From: Prorocentrum cordatum
Lineage: Eukaryota; Sar; Dinophyceae; Prorocentrales; Prorocentraceae
NCBI GenBank assembly: GCA_963575745.1
Contig: CAUYUJ010015827.1
Span: 69,838 to 133,837 of the forward strand
Direction: 5' to 3'
DNA: 64,000 nt
The notes under the pieces are model-generated. The model was not told the DNA's origin. It saw only the letters and a program-made list of their open reading frames with translations, and made no database searches. This document shows positions 36,973 to 47,207 of this stretch, one piece after another. The position numbers and the translations under genes are program-made. Positions within the stretch are counted from its first letter, which is position 1; each line of letters opens with the position of its first letter.

Positions 36973-39339
36973 ATGATGCTCTCTCACCACCACTCTTTCC
37001 AGGGCCTCCCGCAGCAAGGCGCTGTCCCCACGACCTTGCCCCCGCCTCGCGCGTCGCCTCTCTCGCCAACGTCAGGGCTGCAGCAGCACGGTATGGCTAC
37101 CTCCCCCACGCAGCGTATGGCTGCTCCTCCCTCTCCGTCCCTATATGCCACGCGCCTGCCTGCTGACTTTTTTCCTCCCCCCCAGCAGCCAGTGCACCAG
37201 AAAGGCAGCGCCCCTCCCGAACTCTGGTATTGCCTGCAGTGCGGCCGGGCCAATACCACTTTTGACGTTTCATGCCCCACCTGTTTTCCGACTCGGGCGG
37301 CAGGACCCCAGCAGGCGACACCCGGCCCCGCCAAAGGTCAGGAGCAGCACAAGCCCCTGCAAGGTGCGGGCCCATGGCCGGGCCACAAGGGCCCACGCTC
37401 CTTTTGTGGAAGCACGGGTGAGGCACACATGGGCAAAGGCCATGCTCCGTCAAATCCGCCATCTTTTGACCAGGTGGCTGCATGGGCAGCGGAGTACGGC
37501 TTACTCCCCGCACCCCCAGGAAACCACACGGTCCAGCCAGAAGTGTTCTCCAGCAAGGAGCGCAAGAAGCGGGAGAAGGACGAGGCTCGCAGGGCCCGTG
37601 AGGCCCAGCGCAGCGCAGGGGGGCAGCCCGCCTCAAAGGCCCCTGGCACCCCGCACGGCGCCAAGGACACGGGAATCATCGGGCAGTCTCCCCGGTCGCA
37701 GCCTTCGCCTTTTGCGCCTCCTCCCGAAGGTGAGGCCACCTCCCCCACACTCTTCGGCCCTGCCTCTGTGCAGCAGTCTCCGTTCCTCATGGCCGACCAA
37801 GCCTTCTCCTCTCTCGGCGCGTTGGATCCTGCCACTGAGCTCTCAGTAGCAGAGCTCACAGCGCAATGCCCCATCCTCACCCCAGACGAGGCGCGCTCTC
37901 ATTCAGCCTGGATTTATCCCCCGCTAGAGCCCGACCGCCTGCTGGAGCACCGCAAGGCCCTTGCCATGAGCAAGAATGCGCTGATCCTGCAGCTCAGGGC
38001 CTCAACTCTCCTAGGACACTCCGATATGCGTATCACCGAGATCCGTAAGGAGATTTCATTAGTTAATTTTCAATTGGCCAATGCGAGGGATCCGCTAGCC
38101 AAGATTAGCGAGCAAGAGCACGTGGTCGCCTCTCTGCATGCCGATTGTGAGCAATTGGCTGCTAAGCAAGCTCAGGCAGAGGAGCACGTGCGCAACCTCG
38201 CCCTGGCCCTTCAAACCGCGCAAGCGGACCTTCGCCAGGCATCTACATTACTAGCTTATTTCAAATCGCAGGCGCCGCCGGTCGCTGCCATCACTGATTC
38301 GCCCATGATGGGGGAGGCGGCGGCCGAGCCTGGAGCAGTACAGCGCTCTGCGGCACTCTCTGCATCGCACGCGGGCGAAGATCGAGACGGCGCGCCCGAC
38401 CTAGGAACGGCCACGCCCCTCACTGCCGCGCCGCCCTCCCCTCCGCTCCTCCAATGCCCCGCGCCCCTCCCAGGCTTCCAAGGGTTGGAACAGCCTTGCA
38501 TCACTTCACTCGCCGCGGCCATGCAGAGCAACGCCGAGGCCATGGCCAGGGAGGTAGCCACCATCAAGGCAAGTTTTGACTCCCAGGCCCAGGCCATGCG
38601 CAATGCAGTAGACACCTTAGCCTCGCAGATCAAGGCCGGGCAACTAGTGCCAGCCGCCGTCTCTAGCCGCGGTGCCACGCCCCGGGGGGGGGCCACCGCG
38701 CCGTCAGGTTCTGAACAAGCCCGCGCTCCCGTCAGAGCGGGCCCGCTTTTCCGTCTAGGTTTTGTGCCTAAACCTGGGCCAGCGCCAGTGCCCGAGACGC
38801 CGACAGGGGAGGCGTCCACCACTGCGCCACCAAGAGAGGCCACTACCAACCAGTCGAGCCCAACAGCAGCTTCCGTAGGAGAGCCTAACGAACTGCCCCC
38901 GCCTACCCGTTCTGCCAGCCAGCTCGGATGGGACCTCTCTGATGATAAAGGGGAACCAGTCACCATGGCATCCTCACGCCGCAGCGCAAGCGCCCAGGCC
39001 AGGGGCAGATCTGCGCGCGCGGGTCAGGCCGACGAGCGCACGCTTTCAGGCATCAGCGAGGGAGATTTTGAAGGCAAGCAGGCGGCGCGCAGCAAGAGCC
39101 CTCGCGGCTCCCGCCGCCCCAGGCGAGCGCCAGCCGAGGCCGAGCTCACGTCCCGTGCAGGGGCCCCCGCCACAGCTGCCTCCCGCTGTCCTGCCGATGC
39201 AATGGCAGACGCAGAGGCAGCGGACCTTCGAGCCGAAGCCGAGGCACACGCAGCACAGGCTGCTCAGGACGACCTGGCCCAGGCAGCGCGCGACGGCACG
39301 GTTTTTCAGGTCGCTCCCCTGGACACTGCCCGCGGGTGA
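36973..39339 (+). CDS. Retroelement ORF1: RanBP2-type zinc finger and coiled-coil protein
   Basis: A 788-residue product if begun at the first in-frame ATG (ATGATG at 36973); the frame is open further upstream without ATG. Residues 86-104 form a RanBP2-type finger (W-x-C-x2-C-x3-N-x6-C-x2-C: W85-Y-C87, C90, N94, C101, C104), which usually binds single-stranded RNA or ubiquitin. Residues about 319-432 are a charged, Ala/Leu/Gln-rich segment likely to form a coiled coil and to multimerise. The rest is low-complexity Pro/Ala/Ser with basic patches (about 155-200, 660-720). By position it is the counterpart of LINE ORF1/gag, expected to coat the element RNA. The stop TGA at 39337-39339 is followed 45 bp later by the RNase H ATG. 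Confidence 0.75.
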   Translation: MMLSHHHSFQGLPQQGAVPTTLPPPRASPLSPTSGLQQHGMATSPTQRMAAPPSPSLYATRLPADFFPPPQQPVHQKGSAPPELWYCLQCGRANTTFDVSCPTCFPTRAAGPQQATPGPAKGQEQHKPLQGAGPWPGHKGPRSFCGSTGEAHMGKGHAPSNPPSFDQVAAWAAEYGLLPAPPGNHTVQPEVFSSKERKKREKDEARRAREAQRSAGGQPASKAPGTPHGAKDTGIIGQSPRSQPSPFAPPPEGEATSPTLFGPASVQQSPFLMADQAFSSLGALDPATELSVAELTAQCPILTPDEARSHSAWIYPPLEPDRLLEHRKALAMSKNALILQLRASTLLGHSDMRITEIRKEISLVNFQLANARDPLAKISEQEHVVASLHADCEQLAAKQAQAEEHVRNLALALQTAQADLRQASTLLAYFKSQAPPVAAITDSPMMGEAAAEPGAVQRSAALSASHAGEDRDGAPDLGTATPLTAAPPSPPLLQCPAPLPGFQGLEQPCITSLAAAMQSNAEAMAREVATIKASFDSQAQAMRNAVDTLASQIKAGQLVPAAVSSRGATPRGGATAPSGSEQARAPVRAGPLFRLGFVPKPGPAPVPETPTGEASTTAPPREATTNQSSPTAASVGEPNELPPPTRSASQLGWDLSDDKGEPVTMASSRRSASAQARGRSARAGQADERTLSGISEGDFEGKQAARSKSPRGSRRPRRAPAEAELTSRAGAPATAASRCPADAMADAEAADLRAEAEAHAAQAAQDDLAQAARDGTVFQVAPLDTARG

Positions 39340-39383
39340 ACCTGGCCAGACGACAAGGCATACGTCGCAGCCCGCTCCCGCCC

Positions 39384-40475
39384 ATGGGATGGATGCTACC
39401 GGTTCTCACGGCTACCTCCATCCAGCTGGTCAGGGATTTTGATGCCATTTTTCCCGCCCTCCACTCCTCCTCACTCCCTACATGGCACAGCCTCGCCTTT
39501 GACACACCCTACGCGGCTTTCGACTCCGCGGATATATACACCGACGCCAGTGGAGGGGCCTCCAAAGGAGATCTCGCTGGCCCGCCAGCGTGGGCTTTTT
39601 TGGTCTTTGCAAGGCTCAACGGCACTCGTCACTTCCTCGGCTTCCTCGGGTGTCCCACGCCGGAGATGACAGGAGCAACGAGAGTCTCTGCCAAGGCAGA
39701 ATTCGATGCCGCCACCTGGGCGGCGCTATGGGCCCTTCAGTCCCCGCTTCCTCCCACCGTTCCTCTCACCTTTCACTCAGACAACATGGGCGTGGTCTCT
39801 ACCGCCCAAGGAGGTACTGTGGCCGAGCCACTCATAGAGCACAGAAGTCGCCTTGACAGTCTGTGCAAGGTCCTGGGTCTGAAACGTCGCTTTACATGGC
39901 AGCACGTGCGCGGTCACCAGGCAGACCCGCTCAACGAAATGGTTGACACGGTAGCCAGACTTTATTCCCTCGCAGTTCTCCCTCCTCCCACGCTCCCACC
40001 CCTCATGAGTTTTCTCCAGGACAATGCGCACATCCTGGAATGGCTCTGGCTGGAATGCCTCCCCCAGCAACAGCGCGCCCTATGCCCGCCTAACCATCAG
40101 GTTAGCCTTAATCCTCCTCTCCCCCCCCGCACCTCGCTCGCTGATGTTTTTTCCAGGTCTCTCCGAGGAGGCAACCCCTATCGCAGACGCCACCGCACCC
40201 TGCTGCCTCAGGCTAGCCTCAGCCAACATTCTTTCTCTCGCGCCTGCATCGCGCATCTCCCAAAGAGCCAGACTTACGGGTGTGGCCGTCAAAGGACGCC
40301 TACATCAGTTGGCCGCCGCCTTTCAACGCAATGGGCTCGATGTTATAGGTATGCAAGAAACGCGAGTCAACGCCAAGGGCTCTGGCAAACGCCAAGTCCC
40401 CCCGTGCATAGTTTTTCTGTCCGAGTCGCAAGCGGGTACTCATGCTTGCGGCTGCGCGCTCTGGGTCAACCTTAG
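39384..40475 (+). CDS. Retroelement RNase H
   Basis: From ATG 39384 the frame gives 363 residues, of which about 1-260 are the real domain. All catalytic positions of type 1 RNase H are present: D54 (IYTDASGG), E106 (AKAEFDAA), D133 (FHSDNMG) and D188 in H178-x5-N184-x3-D188 (RGHQADPLNEMVD). It would remove the RNA strand during cDNA synthesis. The last ~110 codons overlap the polyprotein in another frame and look like out-of-frame reading of the endonuclease, so the natural product may end or be spliced near 40150. In I-clade LINEs the RNase H lies after the reverse transcriptase; here it precedes the endonuclease. A polypyrimidine-cag (tttttcag ending 39309) lies upstream. Confidence 0.85.
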   Translation: MGWMLPVLTATSIQLVRDFDAIFPALHSSSLPTWHSLAFDTPYAAFDSADIYTDASGGASKGDLAGPPAWAFLVFARLNGTRHFLGFLGCPTPEMTGATRVSAKAEFDAATWAALWALQSPLPPTVPLTFHSDNMGVVSTAQGGTVAEPLIEHRSRLDSLCKVLGLKRRFTWQHVRGHQADPLNEMVDTVARLYSLAVLPPPTLPPLMSFLQDNAHILEWLWLECLPQQQRALCPPNHQVSLNPPLPPRTSLADVFSRSLRGGNPYRRRHRTLLPQASLSQHSFSRACIAHLPKSQTYGCGRQRTPTSVGRRLSTQWARCYRYARNASQRQGLWQTPSPPVHSFSVRVASGYSCLRLRALGQP

Positions 40476-43031
40476 CACGCCCGTATTTCCTAATGCCAAA
40501 GGCATCCCCACTTTTCCTATAAAGTCGCATAATGTGCGCATTGTACACCAAGACCCGCGAATCATCGCGGCCGTCATAAGTCAGAACGGCCTACGCTTCA
40601 GCATCCTAGTGGCGCATGCTCACCATTCCGGTCGTCCTCTCCATGAGCAGGCCGCATGGTGGCAGCACCTTCGACATGTGCATGACCATATTTTGCCGCA
40701 GCCCACTCCCACTCTGGTCCTCATGGACTCCAATGCTGCAGTAGGCACACAAACATCAGCGGCCATCGGCCCACAGCATGCGGAGCAGGTCAACACTGCT
40801 GGCTCCTTTTTCCATCGCTTCCTACTCGCCTCAAATCTCTGGCTGCCAGCCACCTTTGTGCCCCACCCTATGGGATCGGGCACATGGATTGCGCCAGCTC
40901 GCGACCCCGCCTTCAAACAACATTGGAAGCGCAGGGATTACATAGCTATCCCAATAGGCGCCTCAGCCACTGAGTGCGAGGTCAAGTACTCCCTTACCTT
41001 GGCACTCGCTGTACTAGACCACGCTGCTCCGTGCCTATCTTGCCGCTTCAAGCTTCAGCTGCGCCCAACCGAGGATCAGGGATGCCAGGTCATGCGTATC
41101 CCGCACGACCCTACAGCGTACCTCGACCCGACGGCCAGGCAGCTTTTTGAAGACACATTTAAGCCCCCTCCCGAACTTTTAACCTTCGACTTACATGCCT
41201 CTGACCACGCGCTCATCCTTGACCGGGAGGCGCGTGACGCCATGCTACAGGCATTCCCCCAACCCCGCACGGCAACAGGCCGCGCACCTACCAACTCCCG
41301 CATTTCCATGGCCACCCTCGTGCTTATGGATGCCAGAGCCTTGACCATAAGTAAGGCCAACACCCTGCAACGAGAGGCGTGCAACCTTTTATTGCGGGTA
41401 GCTATCGCGGCTTGGAAGCGATATTTGCGTTCCAGGCAAGCCTTTACCCGTCCCCAAGCCGCCTTGCTCCACCACGACGAGCGCTCGCTGATGCCCGCAG
41501 TCAATAACGCATTCGCCACGCTTGCGGAGCTCGGCGCTGCCCTGCGCAGCATGCGAGCCAGCATGGCGGGCCCTAACGCCTCCATTAAATGGAAGCCCCG
41601 GATGCGCATGGCCTGCTTGCACCAGTTTTTGGCGGTCTCTCCCATACGCGTTGCTCAAACCCGCTTTCCTCACGGCTGCTCCGCCCCTACCATAGGTACC
41701 GCATACGCAGCCACCCTTCACCTACGAGCGCGCGCAAGCGCCCTAAGGGCTATCATCCTAGCTCAATTCACGCAGGCAGTCCGATGCTCCGTCGACTTGG
41801 ACGCCTCTTTTCACCTGCAAGGTATTGCCGCCGAAGTGCACGAAGCATGGCAGACCTCACAACAGCGCACTGCCTTTGCGCGCCTCCGCACGCTCGGCGT
41901 TGGCTCTAAAAAGAAGCTACGCACCTCACCCCTACCTATACTCTCCACAGCAGCGGGCACCTTCGTTGTCGACGCCACTCAGGCCGCCGACACCTGGCTC
42001 TCCCACTTTGCCCGTCAAGAGCACGGTGCAGTCATCCCGCTCAAACAAGCCAAGGCCTACGATGCTAGTGCATCGTATCTGCCCGCCGACCTCACTGTGA
42101 ATGTTCCCCCCCCCTACTCACTCTTTACGCTTGCGCAAATTGAGCGCGCCTATGCCAGGACCCCTGACTCTGCAGCCAGCGTAGACGGCTTCAAAAGAGC
42201 CTTTGTCAAGTCGTTTCACCGCCTACTAGCAAAGCAGTACTACCCGGTCCACCTTAAGGCGCAGTTGCGCCTTGAGGAACCGCTGGCCTGGCGGGGAGGG
42301 TATAATTTCGACATTTTCAAAGGAAAAGGCAACCCAGCCATCATGGCCAACTCCCGCTCAGTAATGGCGTCCCCTCACTTTTCCAAGCGGCATCGAGCCC
42401 TCTTGCGAAAAGAACTGGTAGAATATCTCCCTCCCGTGGCAGGCGCCGCCCAGTCTGGCGGCATTGCTGGGCGAGGCACCGACTTTGCCACGCTCACGGT
42501 CCTAGCGCACCAGGCCTATGCGACCAGCCAGCGTACTTCCTCCGCGTATATATTTATAGATGCAGTTTCAGCCTTTTACAGGGCCCTCCGACAGCTCATA
42601 TTTTACTGCGACTCGCAACAAGCTGACTTATATTACCTTGTTTCTTCCCTTGACCTTCCCCAAGAGACAGGCGAGGAGCTAATGCGACATTTGCTCTCTG
42701 CCCCTCCCATACTGCAGGAAGCTGGCCTCCCCTCGCACCTCCATGCCCAAATCTCGGTTGCATACGAGCACACCTGGGCCTTTTACCCTGGCGCCTCGGG
42801 GGTAGCTCTCACGCTCCGAGGTACCATTCCAGGGCAGCAGCTCGGGGACGTTCTTTTCAATTTCCTCATGGCCCGAGCTAATAACGAAGCTGTTAAACAG
42901 CTCACAGACTCGCCGCTTGCCCATCTTATCCTCAAGGTCCAGGTGGACAAAGCTGCTCCACGATCTTTTTACGCTCACCACAAGGACAGCTTGGACTCCT
43001 CCGATACGGATGTGCGCCACTACCTGGACTC

Positions 43032-43096
<65 letters not shown>

Positions 43097-46020
43097 CCGA
43101 CGATGGTGCCTATGCCTTCCTCGGGCCCACTAAAGAGCTTTTCGGCGCCATGCCCGTGCTAATGGCCATCATAGTCGAGGCCTACGCACTCTCCGGTATC
43201 GAGCTCAACTTTCAAGTTAACAAAACTATGTGCCTTTTTCAGTTTAGAGGGGAAGCTTCCATATCCCTTCGCCGCAAGCTCTGGGACCCCCAAGGGCTCA
43301 ATGGGCAAATGTTAGTTTCACCCGCCCTCGGGCATAAGCCATTCTCCCTTCACTTCGCCAGGATCTACACATACCTAGGCACGCATTTGGACGAAAAGGG
43401 CAGTATAGGCCCCGAGCTCGCCCACAGGCGATCGGAGGCGGCCTCCAGCTGGCGCAATCTTGCTCGTCAATTTTTGCGCCACTCCTCCAGTACGTGGCTG
43501 CACGAACACCTGCACTTACTGGACTCCCTTATCCTCTCCTCCCGTCTTTTCAATGCCGCAGTCTGGCCGTTGCTCACTGGACCGCAAATCGTCACCCTCC
43601 AGGGAGAGTTCATGCGCATGTACAGGCGCTTGCTCCACCTCCCAAGGTGCGACAGCACAGCAGAGCGCGACTCCTTTGTTTTGGCCAAAGTCTGCAGACC
43701 CCCCCTACCGCAGGTATTTAGTGCAATGCGGCTGCGCTTCTTTGGCCGCCTCCTCCGCACGGGACCTCCCCACCTCATCTCCCTCCTTGCCACGCTAGCC
43801 GCGGACGTCCCAGACTCATGGCTCGCTTTGGTACAGAAGGACTTACAATGGCTGGGCGATTTTTCCGCCAATCTCGCGCAAATGCCCTCGCCAGTTTCTC
43901 ACCTGGACCAATGGGGGGCCCTTGCCCTCCAATCCCACACCGGATGGAAGCGTCGAGTTCGCAATGCCCTTACAGCGGGGGCCCAGCATTTCGCACGCGC
44001 AGCACTCGCCGAGGCCGCCGCTAAGCACTTCTTTGCCATCTCCGTGCCCTGCGGGATCCCCCTGCCGACGGACCATGTACAGCGTCCGATCGAGCAGCAA
44101 CACCTGGCAGCACACTACCCATCTGTGCTCACCTGCCCATGGTGCCCACGCACATTTCTCAAATTTCGGGGGCTAAAGCAGCATGTGGCCCAGATGCACT
44201 GGACCTTGTCCCATCGGGTCAAGGGCCTGGTACCCGACACCGCGGTTTGCCCTGCCTGCAGCCTCCCTTTTGGCTCCCGTGCCAGTCTCATGCAACATCT
44301 CTGTTTTGACTCCTTCATCTGTGCTCTCTACCTTCTTTGTCACTCTCAACGCCTGCCTCAGGAGCAAATCGCCTCGCTGGCCATGCAGCGTTGCGAAAAT
44401 GCCAAGCTCCAAGTGAAATCAGGAGTAGGGCGTTGGCGGGTGGCATTACCGGCACATCGTGTCAAGCGCGCTACCACCCAGCACTTTCGAGACTTTGCCA
44501 AGCACCTATCGCAAGCGGACGCCCGCGCCATAATGGCAGTCACCGACTACGCCCTAGACCCAGCAGCCGTTACACTGCTTTTTCCTGCCGACGTGCCTCC
44601 GCCGCAGCCTCCTCCTCTCCCTGCGCTGCCCGAATGGCCATTTCAACCGCAAGACTACACCGGTCTAGCGACTAATGACATTCCAGCGCGCATCAGGCGC
44701 AAGGAGATCTTTATTCTCAACCTTTTTTCTGGCCGCAGGCGCGAAGGTGATATCCAGCATCACCTGGAATCATTCGCGCCCACTCCCTCGCTTGAGGTTT
44801 ACATACTGTCGGTCGACATTGCCATCGACCCTGACACAGGCGATCTCACCAAGTCGGAGACCATCAAGCTATGGCAGCATCATATTTATGCTGGCAGAGT
44901 GGTTGTTTCAGGCGGAGGACCGCCTTGCGAAACTTTTTGCGCGGCCCGTTGGAAGCCCAACGGGCCCCCGCCGTTACGCACTATCGAACATTACTGGGGC
45001 ATCCCCAACGCTACGCCCAAGCAATCTCGCCAATTGCAGATAGCCAACCTGCTTCTCGCCTCGTTGGTCCTATTATTTGCCGCGCACCTAGACATGGGTA
45101 CCTCGGCCTGGATGGAACATCCATGCCCCGCGCACTGGGAGCCCAGAGCACAGCCTAGCTGGATGTGGAGGCCCCTAATGGCCTTGGCTGCTGCCCCGGC
45201 TGTCCGCACCACTGACTTCGACCAATGCATGTTTCAACCGCCTTGCCGTCCTCCTAGCGAATTTGGCAAGGCCCCCGCGCGCTTGCTATCGCTCCGCCTC
45301 CCTTCTCTCCCCTTGCTCCTACTCAACCGCCCCCAAGGGGCCAAGTGCACGCACCCGCGGGGGGCGCGTCGCACATTATTAGGCAAGGACGAGAATGACC
45401 GCTTTTTCACGGCAGACAAAAAGACCTATCCCTCTGCCCTTTGCGAATGCCTCGCCCAGGCCATATACCAAGACGTCATTTTGGCATTTGCCGAAGACCC
45501 TCAGGACCTTCCCCCCCAGGCGGACCCTGCCATACTGGCCCCACTCCTCCGTTTCTCTGCATCTATGACTAGCGATTTTTGGCTAGGTCCTGACTTCGCT
45601 GACCCCTCTGCCCCTCGCACCCGAGCTAAAGTGGATGGGGAGCTGGATCGCTTCCGCAAGCTTTTGGCTCCGACCAGGCCCTCCGAGCCGTGGCGCCGCC
45701 ATAGCGACCTCGCATCGGAGGCTCCCGAGACGCCTGGCCCTGCCGATCAGGACTCGGAGGCGGAACAAGAGGCCACGCATTTTTTGGGCACAGCCCCCAT
45801 TTTTCCCTCCACTCTCCCTCCGCCGCCGCCCCCTCCTTCCCTAACTCTGGATCAGAAAAGGCGCATCCAGTGCAATCGGGACCGGGCCAGACAAATCAGG
45901 GCCGAGCGTGCCCGCCAAGCGGCGCGCCCCGTCCCGCTCACTGGCCTTACCTTCGCTCACATGTGGCATCCTGCTTCCCCCGCCCCGCAGGACTTCAACG
46001 CCGACATCTTCGACATATAG
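40144..46020 (+). CDS. Retroelement polyprotein: EEP endonuclease, reverse transcriptase, zinc fingers, methyltransferase-like domain
   Basis: 1958 residues from ATG 40144 (MFFPGLSEEA), chosen because the endonuclease fold starts at about residue 22. Endonuclease: N28, E72 (MQETR), D195 and N197 (LMDSN), D265 (RRDYI), D292-H293 (LDHAA), the full set for EEP/APE nucleases. Reverse transcriptase about 690-1100: FIDAVSAFY with D806 (motif A), the GTIPGQQLGDVLFNF block near 894 (motif B), D986-D987 (motif C), and GIELNFQVNKT after it. A run of 21 Phe (964-984), encoded by 64 T, sits just before S985-D986-D987. Fingers: C2H2 at 1331-1352, C2HC at 1369-1393. Residues about 1520-1760: FSGRRREGD (1528-1536), GGPPC with C1595, MEHP with E1658, resembling cytosine-C5 methyltransferase motifs I, IV and VI. 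Expected to nick target DNA and prime reverse transcription. Confidence 0.9.
43033..43096 (+). repeat. T64 homopolymer inside the reverse transcriptase
   Basis: An uninterrupted run of 64 T begins in codon phase 1 and encodes 21 Phe plus the first base of Ser985, keeping the frame. It abuts the catalytic Asp-Asp pair. Long homopolymers are error-prone in assembly, so the exact length is uncertain. Confidence 0.95.
44701..45420 (+). other. Methyltransferase-like domain of the polyprotein
   Basis: Part of the polyprotein, residues about 1520-1760. Seen: a beta-strand plus FSG loop (IFILNLFSGRRREGD), an acidic residue after a second strand (YILSVDIAIDPDTGDL), the turn VVVSGGGPPCETF with Cys1595, and AWMEHPCP with Glu1658. 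In DNA cytosine-C5 methyltransferases the PPC cysteine attacks the base and the ENV glutamate protonates it; here ENV is replaced by EHP and the motif I glycines by Arg. The fold assignment is inference, and catalytic activity is unproven. Retroelement-borne cytosine methyltransferases have been reported from dinoflagellates; whether this is the same group needs a profile comparison. Confidence 0.6.
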
Positions 46021-46031
46021 GCAGGCGGCAC

Positions 46032-47114
46032 ATGTCCAGAAGGCCGTGGGTGCTGGTGCCTCGTGAGGCCAGACCCAGGCATCCGCCACCGGGCCAATTT
46101 CGCTCAGCCTCAGCTCCTCCCCCCCTGCTCTCACCTGCCCAGTTCGCCCAGGTAGCCAAGGCAGTGCAGCTCTCCTTATCTAGCACTCCCTCAGCCTCAG
46201 GTCCCCCGCGCCCACCTGGCGATTTCAACGGCCCCCCCGTGGGACGCGGCAGGCACATCTATGGAGCCACTTTTCATCCTCCGCCACCTCCGCGCGCCAT
46301 GCCCCCCTTGCCTCCCCCTGATCATCCCACAGTGAAGGCCAAAGCCGCCATCCCGGAAGGCTGGATCGGCCAGGCCGCCTCTCCTTTTTCTCCACCCCAT
46401 GCTGCGCGTCTCTCACCTCCACCTCCGCGCGAATCCCGCAAAGTTGCAGCTCCCCACAGGCGCCAGCCGCGCAGGGCCTCCAGTTCGCCTGCGCTTCCTA
46501 GGAGGCTTGCGCAGGTAGACGATGCCTCATATTCCTCTGTCTCCTCCCCTTTTCCCCCGCAGGATTCTCCGGAGCCAGCGGAACAGCCAGCAGTGCCCCG
46601 CGCCTCTGCCACTCGCAAGCGCAAGCAGGTCTCATTTACAGACGAATTCACGGCCAAAGCCCCTAGGGTGCCATGCAATTCGCGCCGAAGCACGGAGCCG
46701 CGCAAGAGTGCGCTCAAGCAGCCAGCGCCACAGCGCCGCGGACCAGCCGAGGCTCAAAGCAGCTCGCAGGCATTCCGCGGCACGGCCTCGCCTCCAGCCT
46801 CTCCTCCTCCAAGGCGCCATAAGGCTCGCAAGTCTCACCGTGCTGCCCATGCTGCTCCGCACCCGCACTCGCCTGCCGAAGCGCCAGACGCAGCATCGGA
46901 CGAGCAGCGCAGTACAGTCCTCAAGGCGCACGAGAATAGGATTGCCCAGCTCAAAGAGGAGCACAGGCAGGACCAGCTCCGTATCGACAGGATACACAGG
47001 GAGCGCCTCAAACTTCAGTTAAGAGAAGGCGAAAGCCTCTCGCACTGCGGTCAGCGCCTCTCTCCCAGGCGGCCGCGCAAGCCTCATGAAGGAGGCGATG
47101 CCGCCAGGCGTTAA
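46032..47114 (+). CDS. Retroelement basic proline-rich protein
   Basis: 360 residues from ATG 46032, only 11 bp after the polyprotein stop, in another frame. The product is rich in Pro, Ser, Arg and Ala, with basic clusters (RKRKQVSFTDE at about 195-205, PPRRHKARKSHR) that look like nuclear-localisation or nucleic-acid-binding signals, and a C-terminal charged helix (ENRIAQLKEEHRQDQLRIDR) likely to form a coiled coil. No family recognised. Its composition suggests an RNA-binding or capsid-like accessory; LINEs do not normally have an ORF after the polyprotein. Continuous frame of 360 codons in high-GC DNA is only moderate evidence, so expression is inferred from position and from the neighbouring ORFs. 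Confidence 0.55.
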   Translation: MSRRPWVLVPREARPRHPPPGQFRSASAPPPLLSPAQFAQVAKAVQLSLSSTPSASGPPRPPGDFNGPPVGRGRHIYGATFHPPPPPRAMPPLPPPDHPTVKAKAAIPEGWIGQAASPFSPPHAARLSPPPPRESRKVAAPHRRQPRRASSSPALPRRLAQVDDASYSSVSSPFPPQDSPEPAEQPAVPRASATRKRKQVSFTDEFTAKAPRVPCNSRRSTEPRKSALKQPAPQRRGPAEAQSSSQAFRGTASPPASPPPRRHKARKSHRAAHAAPHPHSPAEAPDAASDEQRSTVLKAHENRIAQLKEEHRQDQLRIDRIHRERLKLQLREGESLSHCGQRLSPRRPRKPHEGGDAARR

Positions 47115-47176
47115 GCCTACGCCATGCAGCTGTAATTCAGCCCAGGCCTACCCTTTCCCTCCTTACCTCTCTCAGC

Positions 47177-47204
47177 TTCCTTTCCCTCGTTTCTCCCCCC
47201 ACAG
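47177..47204 (+). promoter_or_regulatory. Polypyrimidine-CAG acceptor before the 234-residue ORF
   Basis: A strong pyrimidine tract (ctttccctcgtttctccccc) ends in acag at 47204, four bases before ATGATG. A similar tract ending ccctcag|gccATG lies before 47924. Both have the form of a splice or spliced-leader trans-splice acceptor. Confidence 0.45.
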
Positions 47205-47207
47205 GCC

